Source: Acidobacteriota bacterium (lineage in GTDB: Bacteria > Acidobacteriota > Blastocatellia > RBC074). Taken from it: DNA of 64,000 nucleotides. This document shows positions 19,527 to 27,917 of the stretch, piece by piece. The notes under the pieces are model-generated. The model did not search any database. It saw only the letters and a program-made list of their open reading frames with translations, and was not told where the DNA came from. Positions within the stretch are counted from its first letter, which is position 1. Each line of letters begins with the position of its first letter. The translations under genes and the position numbers were made by a program. Location: NCBI GenBank assembly GCA_019639255.1, contig JAHBSF010000001.1, positions 123,282 to 187,281 of the forward strand, in the 5' to 3' direction.

Positions 19527-20438
19527 TCATTCAATAGGAGTCCTTTCGATGGAGCGTTTTCTGAAGCTTTCAAATACGGCCGGAAGTTCGCGTCCGCCGA
19601 GGCCTGCTGAAACAGTTTTCTCGAAGAGCCCTGAAAGACATTCGGCCAGATCCGGCGTGACGCCCGCTTCGCGAGTAAGCTGAAGTATGTGCGCAATCGC
19701 TGCGGCGTGCGTTGTGACTGCGGCCTCGGCTCCGTCGTAGCTGCCCTTCTGGATCATTTCGGTGCTGACCTTGATCGTGTCGCCGATTCCGGGCAGCAAT
19801 TCCATAGCGATGGAGTGAAAGTCATTTACCTCGACTCCCTCGGCTTCGCAAAGGGCCGCCCCCTGAAGGAAGCCGAGCGCGGCTGCATAATAAAAGGAAA
19901 GAAGGCTTGTTTCGAGAGTACAGGCCATGCAGATTGGATCCCCCACGAAGATTACATTGCCGCCGAGGCTGCCGAGCAGAGCCCGATGTTCGGCGAATAT
20001 CAATTCGGGGCCGGAAACAAGGATCGTGCAATCCGGCGCGCCTATACTTTTCGGATACGCCATGATCGCGGCATCAAGATAGTGAATGCCCTTCAACTGA
20101 GCCCAGGATTCAGTATCGCGCGCCTGTCGCGGTGTGCCGGTGGTGAACTGCACCAGAATCTTGCCCTTCAATGCGGCTTCCACTTCGGGCGTGTGCAGCA
20201 GCGCGTCGCTGGAGTCGTAATCGAGCACACAAACGGCTATGACATCGCTGCCTTCGACAGCAGCTTCAACCGATGCGGCCGCGCTCGCTCCGGCCTGTAC
20301 GAGCGGTTGACATTTCTCAGCGCTGCGATTCCAGACAGTTACGTTATGGCCGGCGGCCAGAAATGCCCGGGCCAGGGCCGAACCCATAAGGCCGAGACCG
20401 ATTACGGATACGGATTGCACTGCGGCGGCGTCTGTCAT
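19527..20438 (-). CDS. NAD(P)-dependent imine-reductase/beta-hydroxyacid-dehydrogenase-like protein
   Basis: A 303-aa protein: Rossmann motif VIGLGLMGSALARAF, cofactor-tail recognition WNRSAEK (Arg suggests NADPH), then LVQFTTGTPRQARD, the family substrate-binding stretch as modified in imine reductases. An all-helical C-terminal dimer domain follows. It is the first gene of the minus-strand run down to 16776. The ATG is preceded by AAGGACAAATCG. Imine versus beta-hydroxyacid substrate cannot be settled from sequence alone. Confidence 0.85.
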   Translation of the reverse strand: MTDAAAVQSVSVIGLGLMGSALARAFLAAGHNVTVWNRSAEKCQPLVQAGASAAASVEAAVEGSDVIAVCVLDYDSSDALLHTPEVEAALKGKILVQFTTGTPRQARDTESWAQLKGIHYLDAAIMAYPKSIGAPDCTILVSGPELIFAEHRALLGSLGGNVIFVGDPICMACTLETSLLSFYYAAALGFLQGAALCEAEGVEVNDFHSIAMELLPGIGDTIKVSTEMIQKGSYDGAEAAVTTHAAAIAHILQLTREAGVTPDLAECLSGLFEKTVSAGLGGRELPAVFESFRKRSIERTPIE

Positions 20439-20461
20439 CGATTTGTCCTTCCGGTTTGATC

Positions 20462-20560
20462 AAAGAGGGATAACGGAACAAACGAATAAAGACTGAACAG
20501 GCGGAAATGTTCGACTTTTCCGAGAATTTCGTTTCATTTTGTATGTCCGTTATCTTTCTT
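20462..20560. repeat. Family A palindrome, copy 3
   Basis: The inner arms GGATAACGGAACAAACGAA and TTTGTATGTCCGTTATC are present; the right arm has lost a T within GTTCC and lies in the divergent region between the dehydrogenase and cytochrome c. No clear outer arm is seen. Confidence 0.85.
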
Positions 20561-20977
20561 GCCGTCTCACGCTCCAGTGGATCGGTTTAAGTGCGTGCCC
20601 GGAGTCTTTCTAACTCCGTTGCCTGTCCGGACACAATGGTTTTGTTGTATTCCGGGCCTGGACAGCGAATTTTCCGTTCGGGATTCTCAACCGATCAACT
20701 GTAAATAGCCGCCCCCCTGAGCGAGGTCGCACCGACATTCTGCTACTCAACAGCGCGTTTTCGTGTTAAGTTAACATCGTCGGATCGAACTCCGGCCGGG
20801 ACGCTTGCTCGCCCCGTTGGTATCCCTCCCCCCCGGTCTGCTTTGCATAATCAGACCGTCTGAAATCCGGCAAAGCCGGCTCGCAACTCCACACCGATTC
20901 GGAAGCATATGTTTTCCGACAACTCAATGCATTCGAACCTGCCGAGCATCATTGTTGGGGTTCACAAGGAGGAAACC
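20561..20977. promoter_or_regulatory. 417-base region upstream of the cytochrome genes with two perfect palindromes
   Basis: No ORF with coding character was seen. The stretch contains TGTCCGGACA at 20624-20633 and TGTTAAGTTAACA at 20764-20776, both perfect dyads suited to dimeric regulators, and a small hairpin GGAGT/ACTCC at 20601-20617. A strong Shine-Dalgarno AGGAGG precedes the ATG at 20978. Promoter hexamers were not identified with confidence. Confidence 0.4.
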
Positions 20978-21406
20978 ATGACGAAGAACACGACAAAGAA
21001 GATAATGGCGACACTGTTTGCATTATTAATCGCGTTTCTATTTACCTCGCTGCTTTCGGAGCCGCCTTTGACCTTCGCAGCATCGGGCGTTCCGGCGAAC
21101 GCCGAAGGGCGCAAGCTGTTTATGCAATACTGCGCTACCTGTCACGGCAGCGACGCCAGGGGCGACGGACCGTCGGCAAGGACGCTTAAAAAGGCTCCCG
21201 CCGACCTGACCAAAATCGAGAAAGTGGACGGAAAGTTCCCTACGGTGAAGGTTCAGCGCATCATTTCGGGCGACGATATGCTCGAATCCCACGGTTCGAG
21301 GGATATGCCTATCTGGGGTACCGTGCTGCGCCGCAACTACGGTCCCGGATTCGCCACATTGCAGATCTACAATCTGACAAGGTATCTTGAGTCCATTCAA
21401 CAATGA
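20978..21406 (+). CDS. Periplasmic mono-haem cytochrome c
   Basis: A 142-aa protein with an N-terminal signal (KKIMATLFALLIAFLFTSLL) and one haem motif CATCH after KLFMQYC; the axial Met is probably in GSRDMPIWG. The pattern FMQYCATCHGSDARGDGPSA is typical of class I cytochromes c in electron-transfer chains. The start is fixed by AGGAGG six bases upstream of the ATG; an earlier in-frame ATG lacks one. The di-haem peroxidase gene follows, so this cytochrome may be its electron donor. Confidence 0.9.
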   Translation: MTKNTTKKIMATLFALLIAFLFTSLLSEPPLTFAASGVPANAEGRKLFMQYCATCHGSDARGDGPSARTLKKAPADLTKIEKVDGKFPTVKVQRIISGDDMLESHGSRDMPIWGTVLRRNYGPGFATLQIYNLTRYLESIQQ

Positions 21407-21432
21407 GTCGAACTCAATGACGGAAAAATCGG

Positions 21433-21584
21433 CAATTCCCGGTCAAGGATGAGAGATAACGGAACAAACGAAAAATAAACGGAACAAACGGAAAGTTTTA
21501 CGATTTCCGTAGTTTTGGCCGATTTCCGTAGTTTTCGTCTATTTTTCGTTTGTTCCGTTATCTTTCATCCTTAACCGGGAATTG
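21433..21584. repeat. Family A palindrome, copy 4
   Basis: Copy-specific outer arms CAATTCCCGGT / AACCGGGAATTG enclose inner arms GAGATAACGGAACAAACGAA / TTCGTTTGTTCCGTTATC. The centre carries an extra CGGAACAAACGGAAA unit. It separates cytochrome c from the peroxidase gene. Confidence 0.92.
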
Positions 21585-21597
21585 AAACTGCATCGGG

Positions 21598-22635
21598 ATG
21601 TACGTAAAGATCATACTCATATGCGCTGTTGCGTTGTTTGCCGCAGGCGGTTGGTTTGAACAATCGCTGCTTGACCGGGCGCGGCAGAAACTCGAACCTC
21701 TGCCGGACGATGCTCCTGCGTTGTCCGACAATCCGTCGTCTGCTGCAAAAGTCGAATTGGGCAAAATGCTATTTTTCGATCCCCGGCTTTCATCGAGCTG
21801 GACGATCAGTTGCAACAGTTGTCATAACCTCGGTTTGGGCGGCGTAGATCGCAGGGAAACTTCGCTCGGGCACGGGTGGCAAAAGGGATCGCGCAACAGC
21901 CCGACGGTTTTCAACGCCGTATTTCACGAAATGCAATTCTGGGACGGCCGCGCCAAAAATCTGCGCCAACAGGTCAAGGGGCCCGTGCAGTCGGCGATCG
22001 AAATGAACAATACGCCTGAGCGCGTAGTGCAAACGCTCAAAAGCATGCCCGGTTATGTCGAGCGGTTCACTGCGGCGTTTCCGGAGGATGCGAATCCGGT
22101 GAGCTTTGATAATGTCGCCATGGCCATAGAGGTCTTTGAGGCCACGCTGCTGACGCCGGATTCGCGTTTCGACCGGTTTCTGAAGGGCGATGAATCGGCG
22201 CTCAACGAACAGGAAAAACGCGGGCTGACGCTGTTTCTCTCGAAGGATTGCGTATCGTGCCACAAGGGCGTCAATCTCGGGGGCGCGAGCTTTCACAAAT
22301 TCGGCGCCGCGCGCAAACCCGGCTCCGACCTCAGACCTCCGGACGACAGGGGGTTGATGAACATTACCGGAGCGCCCCTAGACGAATATGTATTTCGCGC
22401 GCCGACGCTGCGAAATGTCGAACTGACGGCCCCCTATTTTCACTCGGGGCGCGTGTGGGATCTGAGGCAGGCCGTAGCTACAATGGCTTCGGTGCAGCTC
22501 GATGCAAAGCTCAGGGACCGCGATATCGACGACCTCACCGCGTTTCTCAGAACCCTGACCGGAGTATTGCCCAGGATCGAGTATCCGGTTCTGCCCATGC
22601 ATACGGCGGAAACACCGCGCCCCGACGCCAAATAG
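21598..22635 (+). CDS. Di-haem cytochrome c peroxidase family protein
   Basis: A 345-aa protein with an N-terminal membrane/signal segment (YVKIILICAVALFAAGGW) and two haem sites, CNSCH near residue 72 and CVSCH near 220. ELGKMLFFDPRLS, FWDGRAKNL and PTLRNVELTAPYFHSG are bacterial peroxidase/MauG-family signatures. It reduces H2O2 in the periplasm or performs a MauG-like oxidation. No good ribosome-binding site is visible before the ATG, which abuts palindrome copy 4. The TAG stop lies at the edge of palindrome copy 5. Confidence 0.88.
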   Translation: MYVKIILICAVALFAAGGWFEQSLLDRARQKLEPLPDDAPALSDNPSSAAKVELGKMLFFDPRLSSSWTISCNSCHNLGLGGVDRRETSLGHGWQKGSRNSPTVFNAVFHEMQFWDGRAKNLRQQVKGPVQSAIEMNNTPERVVQTLKSMPGYVERFTAAFPEDANPVSFDNVAMAIEVFEATLLTPDSRFDRFLKGDESALNEQEKRGLTLFLSKDCVSCHKGVNLGGASFHKFGAARKPGSDLRPPDDRGLMNITGAPLDEYVFRAPTLRNVELTAPYFHSGRVWDLRQAVATMASVQLDAKLRDRDIDDLTAFLRTLTGVLPRIEYPVLPMHTAETPRPDAK

Positions 22636-22728
22636 ATAACGGAACAAACGAAAAAATACGAAACAGACGGAAAAATACTGCTTTTCCGTAATTTTCGTTG
22701 CATTTCGCTTGTTCCGTTATCTCTCTTT
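22632..22728. repeat. Family A palindrome, copy 5
   Basis: Arms AGATAACGGAACAAACGAA / TTTCGCTTGTTCCGTTATCTC, between two convergent genes. The peroxidase TAG is immediately next to the left arm. Confidence 0.9.
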
Positions 22729-22738
22729 ATGGTTTGGG

Positions 22739-23353
22739 TTAAAAGAGTTTTTCGTTCGGTGGTTTGACGCCCTTCAATCGAAGGTAAATCGTCGTCTGCC
22801 CGCGGTGGTGCGTCTGATGCTCGAAAGCCTTGTTCAGGGCCACTCCGCGCGACATATCGTACCGGCCGAAGACCTTGATCTGCTCATTCAGCTTTTTCGC
22901 ATCCATTGCCTTGACGGAGGCGATGACGAAGTCGTAGCTCTCCATAACGATTTTCGTCAACCCGGCCTTGTTGTGATATTCGGTCATCTTCTCCAGGTTT
23001 TTGCCCTGGTGCGGATTTGCAGCCCCCGTGGCGGTTGCGGCAAATCCGAAATTGCCGCCCGCAAGGTGCAGAAACTGCTCTGCAAAGCTGCGGATGTCGG
23101 GCGTCGGTTTGAAGTTGACGCCGTCCTCGGGCATCGCATCCAGATACTCTTTTGTATAGTCCTTAGCGCGCGTCCAGTCGGCTACAATCATCGCAATGTG
23201 ATCGGGCGCGGCGGATTCCGCCGCCTGCGACGGGTTCAGGTAACGTGCGGAGGCAGCGTGCTGTGCTATGCAAACCATCGAGAGCGCTGCGCTGACGGCG
23301 AGCGTCCCCACTGCGTAACGCGCTGCTGCCATCGTATATTTCAAACGGTTCAT
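22739..23353 (-). CDS. Exported DinB-family protein
   Basis: A 204-aa protein with a signal peptide (YAVGTLAVSAALSMVCIAQHAAS) and a DinB four-helix bundle. It shows FAEQFLHLAGGNFGF and the C-terminal FEHQTHHRGQTTIYLR, where three His residues are the usual metal ligands. DinB proteins include metal-dependent thiol transferases and uncharacterised hydrolases. The ATG at 23353 has AAGGAGA upstream; longer in-frame reading to 24031 has no protein character. It ends head-on to the peroxidase gene across palindrome copy 5. Confidence 0.88.
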   Translation of the reverse strand: MNRLKYTMAAARYAVGTLAVSAALSMVCIAQHAASARYLNPSQAAESAAPDHIAMIVADWTRAKDYTKEYLDAMPEDGVNFKPTPDIRSFAEQFLHLAGGNFGFAATATGAANPHQGKNLEKMTEYHNKAGLTKIVMESYDFVIASVKAMDAKKLNEQIKVFGRYDMSRGVALNKAFEHQTHHRGQTTIYLRLKGVKPPNEKLF

Positions 23354-23594
23354 AAAGTCTCCTTGTAAGGTGGGCGGCGGAGAGCGAGTCCCGGTCGGGA
23401 CCTGCCGAAGTCTCGATCCGTCATGGTAAGACGCCGCGACAGTAGCCCCGGCGCGCTTTGTCCGAAGAAAAGCATGCGCAGATATTATCCTAATCCCCGC
23501 CGCCGGAAAAAGCCCGCCCAGCCTTTTCTCCTGACCTGCTCGTGCCTCATGATCCGTTAAGATCAGGCAAAACGAACTATCAGCGAGGCGAATT

Positions 23595-25295
23595 ATGATT
23601 TTGTTGACCCGTAGAGACGGAAGAACAATTTTGTGTATTTTTTTATGCGCGGCGCTCATTACCGCCGCTGCCGTCCCGATCCTCTCGCAAAACGCCGTCG
23701 GAGATCGCCGCAACGCGCGCGGAGGAGGCACGCGCTCGGCCGTGCGCGCGATGAACGGCATGATCGCCAGCAGCCATCCGCTCGCTTCGGCCGCCGGACT
23801 TCGCGTACTGCAACGCGGCGGCAACGCCGTAGACGCGGCGATAACTGCCGCCGCCGTACTGTGCGTCGTAGAACCGATGATGGTCAGCCCGGGCGGCGAT
23901 CTTTTCGCGCTCGTATGGGACGCAAAACTGCGCGAGATCAAGGCTCTCAACGCAAGCGGCCGCGCCCCGCGCGCGCTTTCCATAGACGAACTCAAGCGCC
24001 GCGGAATGACTCGAATGCCCGGCGACGGCATCCATACCGTAACCGTCCCGGGTGCAGTCGACGGATGGGCGACGCTTGCCGCGCGTTACGGAACGATGAA
24101 ACTTGGGGAATTGCTGCAACCGGCCATCGAATACGCCGAGCGCGGTTTTCCAGTCACCGAGGTGATCGGGCGCGACTGGGCGGATGAAGCGCCGCAACAC
24201 GCAAAAAACGCGGAGTTCGCCGCAACGTACCTGCCGAAGGGCCGAGCGCCCGCAACTGGCGAGATCTTCGTCAATCCGAACCTCGCTCGGACGCTCAGGC
24301 TGATTGCCGAAGGCGGACGCGATGCTTTTTATCGCGGGGAACTTGCGAAAAAAATCGTAGACTTTGCGCGAAAACAGGGCGGATTGCATACGCTCGAAGA
24401 TTTCGCATCCCATACCTCAAACTGGATCGAGCCAATCAGCACTGCTTATCGCGGTTATACCGTATACGAACTGCCGCCGAATACGCAGGGTCTTGCGGCG
24501 CTCGAGATGCTCAACATTCTGGAAGGCTTTGATTTCCGGGGGCTGACGCAGAATTCGGCCGAGTATCTGCATCTGCTCGTAGAGGCCAAGAAACTTGCAT
24601 TCGTCGATCGCGCCCGGTACATCGCCGATCCCGCATTCGCGCCGGCGCCGCTCGATCGGCTGCTTTCGAAGGACTACGCCGCCGAATTGCGCGGCAAGAT
24701 CAATCCCGCGCGCAGCCTGTCCGAGGCGTCTTCGGGTCCGCAGGGCGGGGAAGATACGGTATACCTCACGGTAGTGGACAAGGACCGCAACGCCGTCAGT
24801 TTCATACAGAGCATATTCAGCCAGTTCGGTTCGGGGTTGGTGGCTGATGATACCGGGATACTGCTGCACAATCGCGGAGCGGGGTTTTCTTTCGATCCGG
24901 AACATGCCAACAGGCTGGAAGGCGGCAAGCGTCCGTTTCACACGCTTGTGCCTGCGATGGTTTTGAGACAGGGCCGCCCGTGGCTTTCGTTCGGCGTGAT
25001 GGGGGGCGATATGCAGGTGCAGGGGCACGTTCAGGTGCTTCTAAACCTGATCGAGTTCGGGATGGATGTGCAGCAGGCGGGCGAGCAGCCGCGGTTCCGG
25101 CATTTCGAGCGCGGGCTGGCGCTCGAATCCGCAATCGGATACGACGTGAGAAGGGAACTCGAAAAGCGCGGGCACAAACTGATGGATGCACCGGGTTCGT
25201 TCGGCGGCTATCAGGCGATACTGATAGATCCGGAGACGGGTGCACTTGCGGGCGGATCGGATCCGCGCAAGGATGGGTGCGCGCTCGGATGGTGA
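23595..25295 (+). CDS. ggt: Gamma-glutamyltransferase
   Basis: A 566-aa protein with a signal peptide (ILCIFLCAALITAAAVPILSQ) and the whole Ntn-hydrolase architecture. Large subunit: ASSHPLASAAGLRVLQRGGNAVDAAI and VSPGGDLFALVW. The autoprocessing site is at EDTVYLTVVD, with Thr as nucleophile of the small subunit, followed by GILLHNRGAGFS and GGDMQVQGHVQVLLN. It cleaves gamma-glutamyl bonds of glutathione or transfers the glutamyl group in the periplasm. It is divergent from the DinB gene; the 241-base gap holds GTCCCGGTCGGGAC at 23388-23401. Confidence 0.93.
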   Translation: MILLTRRDGRTILCIFLCAALITAAAVPILSQNAVGDRRNARGGGTRSAVRAMNGMIASSHPLASAAGLRVLQRGGNAVDAAITAAAVLCVVEPMMVSPGGDLFALVWDAKLREIKALNASGRAPRALSIDELKRRGMTRMPGDGIHTVTVPGAVDGWATLAARYGTMKLGELLQPAIEYAERGFPVTEVIGRDWADEAPQHAKNAEFAATYLPKGRAPATGEIFVNPNLARTLRLIAEGGRDAFYRGELAKKIVDFARKQGGLHTLEDFASHTSNWIEPISTAYRGYTVYELPPNTQGLAALEMLNILEGFDFRGLTQNSAEYLHLLVEAKKLAFVDRARYIADPAFAPAPLDRLLSKDYAAELRGKINPARSLSEASSGPQGGEDTVYLTVVDKDRNAVSFIQSIFSQFGSGLVADDTGILLHNRGAGFSFDPEHANRLEGGKRPFHTLVPAMVLRQGRPWLSFGVMGGDMQVQGHVQVLLNLIEFGMDVQQAGEQPRFRHFERGLALESAIGYDVRRELEKRGHKLMDAPGSFGGYQAILIDPETGALAGGSDPRKDGCALGW

Positions 25296-25418
25296 TAGCG
25301 ATAAAGATGAGTGAGATTGCTCAACATCGAAGCAAAGAGTTGCAGGATCAGGAAGGGCGGATTAGACTGAGCGGCGTTTAATTCGAGCCGCGAGAGATTG
25401 GTGCACGTTGTGAGAGAG

Positions 25419-25480
25419 AAGAGAGATAACGGAACAAACGAAATAAGACGAAAATTACGGAAAAGGTGAAATATTTCCGT
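25419..25480. repeat. Family A palindrome, copy 6 (left half only)
   Basis: The left arm GAGATAACGGAACAAACGAA and the centre are present, but the right arm breaks off after ATTTCCGTCGG, 22 bases before the start of the four-gene module. Confidence 0.85.
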
Positions 25481-25501
25481 CGGGGGAGAATCTGGTAATC
25501 C

Positions 25502-26383
25502 ATGAAAGATAAGGCAGTGGACCCGGCAGCGCTGGGAGCGGAGGTGAGCGAGGCTCGCAGGCAGTTGGCGGGCGAGGTGAAATCAAGGCAATCGGTCATC
25601 AAGCCGCTGGATCAGGTATTGCGGGCGCTCAAGGACCCGCACCGCAACGCGGTGGCGCTGCACGAGGCGACGCAGCATCTCGAAGCGCCCCCTCCCGAAC
25701 TGGACTTGCCGGGCAACTACCGGAAGGTAGTCCCGCAGTTGCGTGCGCTGGCGGATGCGAATATTGCGGAACTCGAATTCACCTTCGCCCGCGACCTGCG
25801 CGCGGCTTTCGATGAGCAGGGCGTCAAGCTCTCGGGTCCGCCGACCGAACTCGTTGCGGAACTGTTCGTCATTCGACCCGATCTGCGGCAGCGGCAGGTG
25901 CAGATCACTTTTTCCCGGCAGCCGGTGACCAAAGGAGCCGTCAAACTCGACGTCGACCGTGTTTTGGGAGCCTATCAACGTGCGCACAAGGAGATTTGCG
26001 AGCGCAATGTCGATGACGCAGAGCTGCTCAAGGAACTTTACGAAGCGTATACGCGGACGCTCAAGCTGACGGGAAAGCAACCCGGAGCCCGAGCCGTCAT
26101 CGTGGACTGCTATCGCGAGCTTGTGCTGGTCCGCCAGCCGCTCAGTTTTCGCCGCACGCCTTCCAAAGCGAGCTTCGTCGATTATCCGAAGGCGCATTTC
26201 GCCTACGACATGCTCCAACTGCGTCGCCGCCACAACCTGATCCACGAAGGGCATCGGCTCAATCTCGGCACGGCGACGATCGACATTGGTGCGGATACTA
26301 CGCGCGCGATGTTTCTCGCCACATCGGCCACCGAAGGACAGTTCATCAGGGATCTGTACTTTACGGCGGAAAAGGGGAAATGA
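25502..26383 (+). CDS. Unrecognised 293-aa protein, first gene of the BrxD/helicase-type module
   Basis: A soluble, charged protein with a helical N-terminus (residues 1-75, likely coiled coil, rich in Glu/Arg/Gln) and a mixed alpha/beta centre (FARDLRAAFDEQGVKLSGPPTELVAELFVIRPDLRQRQVQITF). A helical segment follows, then a final beta-rich part. No catalytic motif or known family was recognised. GGGGGAG lies 14 bases before the ATG. It precedes the ATPase gene by about 60 bases and shares its strand with all four module genes. Adaptor or DNA-binding subunit is a guess from position only. Confidence 0.7.
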   Translation: MKDKAVDPAALGAEVSEARRQLAGEVKSRQSVIKPLDQVLRALKDPHRNAVALHEATQHLEAPPPELDLPGNYRKVVPQLRALADANIAELEFTFARDLRAAFDEQGVKLSGPPTELVAELFVIRPDLRQRQVQITFSRQPVTKGAVKLDVDRVLGAYQRAHKEICERNVDDAELLKELYEAYTRTLKLTGKQPGARAVIVDCYRELVLVRQPLSFRRTPSKASFVDYPKAHFAYDMLQLRRRHNLIHEGHRLNLGTATIDIGADTTRAMFLATSATEGQFIRDLYFTAEKGK

Positions 26384-26442
26384 GACGGGCAATCGATACG
26401 GGTATTGCCTGAGTATGGGCCAGTGGGGATGAGGGGCGAGAG

Positions 26443-27726
26443 ATGAATCTGACGCAGCAGGAAGCGCAACATATTGTCCGGAAGCTGGGCGAGTCCGGCA
26501 TCCCGCCGACACGCGGGGTGGCCGCCTATACCGTAGGCATGGATTCGGTGCTCGGGACGCTTGAGAGCGAGTATTTGAAGGGATATTTGAGGGACGGGGG
26601 ATCGAGCTTCAAGCTCGTCGTGGGCGAGTACGGGAGCGGCAAATCGCATTTTCTCTACCGTCTGCGCGATCTCGCCTGGGAGCACGGCTACGTCGTCAGC
26701 CGGACCGAACTGAGTCCGAAGGAATGCCCTTACGACAATCAGTTGAAGGTCTACCAGGCGGTGGTCAACAATCTTATCTATCACGATCCGGACCCGAGCA
26801 TCGCCGACGCGCATGGGATCGAGGCTTTTCTCGAGAACCATTTCTTCCACACCATGCGCATGCTCGGCATCGAGCAGATGATGACGAGCCTCGGTCTGGA
26901 CAAGCGCGTCGAGTTGTGGCTCGACACGATCCTGCGCTTCAAGGTCGAGAGTCCGTCGTATCGGCACGCGGTCTATTTTTATTTGAAGGCGACGGCCGAA
27001 GAAAACGAGGCGCAGAAGCGGACAATCGGCGCCTGGCTGCGCGGCGAGAGCATATCTACGAGGGATGTGCGTCCGTTCAGCATCACCGAGCGCATCGACC
27101 GTTCGGTGGCTTTCAAGATGCTGCGGTCGCTGTCGCAGTTGGTGCACGAGTTCGGATATGCGGGATTGGCGCTGCTGTTTGACGAGGGCGACCGTATGGT
27201 GAGCATCGGATCGTCGCGGACCGAGAAGGTGGCGTGCGACAATCTCCGCGAGGTCATCGATCGATGTGCGGGCGAGAGCCTGCCGGCGACGTTATTCGTT
27301 TACGCGGTGCCGCCGTACTTCGTCAGCAACATCGCGCCGCAGTACGAGGCGCTGAGCCAGCGCATAAGTTCTAAGGTCAAATTCTCGCGGCGCAATCCCT
27401 TCAGCGTCCAGATCAGCCTGGACGAACTCGATTACCCGGGCGAAGAACTGCTGCGGTTGATAGGCGCCAAGCTGCTGGGCGTCTTCGAACTGGCCTACGA
27501 TCTCAAGTTCGATCCCGAGTTGCAGTCACGGAACATAGCGCGGTTGGCGGAAACCTGCGCGGCGCTGCTCTCGACGAGCCACAGGCGGCATTTCGTCAAA
27601 TCGCTGATCGATATGTTTGCTGAACAGCGCGCCGCCGGTGAAAAGCTCTACGAACCCGACGGCGTGCAGTTCGTCGTACGGGCGGTGACCGAGCAGTTGG
27701 GGCACGCGCACGGCGGCGAATATTGA
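26443..27726 (+). CDS. BrxC/BrxD-type (DUF2791-like) ATP-binding protein 1
   Basis: A 427-aa P-loop protein. Walker A is GEYGSGKSHFL (about residues 63-73) and Walker B is GLALLFDEGDRM (about 243). ALSQRISSKVKF and LDYPGEELLRLIGAKLLG match the sensor and lid part of the BREX ATP-binding family, in which BrxD is a DNA-associated ATPase used by type 2 BREX. The opening motif (EAQHIVRKLGESGIPPTRGVAAYTVG) is typical of that family. It is followed by a second, divergent ATPase and the helicase. ATPase activity is well supported; a role in phage defence is inferred from family and context. Confidence 0.85.
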   Translation: MNLTQQEAQHIVRKLGESGIPPTRGVAAYTVGMDSVLGTLESEYLKGYLRDGGSSFKLVVGEYGSGKSHFLYRLRDLAWEHGYVVSRTELSPKECPYDNQLKVYQAVVNNLIYHDPDPSIADAHGIEAFLENHFFHTMRMLGIEQMMTSLGLDKRVELWLDTILRFKVESPSYRHAVYFYLKATAEENEAQKRTIGAWLRGESISTRDVRPFSITERIDRSVAFKMLRSLSQLVHEFGYAGLALLFDEGDRMVSIGSSRTEKVACDNLREVIDRCAGESLPATLFVYAVPPYFVSNIAPQYEALSQRISSKVKFSRRNPFSVQISLDELDYPGEELLRLIGAKLLGVFELAYDLKFDPELQSRNIARLAETCAALLSTSHRRHFVKSLIDMFAEQRAAGEKLYEPDGVQFVVRAVTEQLGHAHGGEY

Positions 27727-27917
27727 ATCAATCCATGCGGCTTTGGCCATGCGGCTTTGGCCCTGCGGCATAAGAAGGATGCAGCAACTCTCGGTTTGGG
27801 AGCAAAGCATAAACACGGAATACGCAGAAGAAGCGGAATTCACGGACGAAGCGGTCGTTTTTCAGCCCCCTCCGCGTGTTCGGTGTATTCCGCGGTTTGT
27901 TCCGCCCCGTTTTCATT
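27727..27917. repeat. Tandem 14-bp repeat and family B palindrome between the two ATPase genes
   Basis: CATGCGGCTTTGGC is repeated directly at 27734-27747 and 27748-27761. An imperfect palindrome of the CGGAATACGC type follows from about 27811 to 27906, with CGGAATACGCAG on the left and TGTATTCCGCGG on the right. No gene fits the gap. Confidence 0.6.

Noticed and set aside
22739..24031. DinB gene extended to a 430-residue protein
   Set aside because: The added part overlaps the divergent ggt gene and its promoter, has no protein character, and the ATG at 23353 has a good ribosome-binding site and signal peptide.
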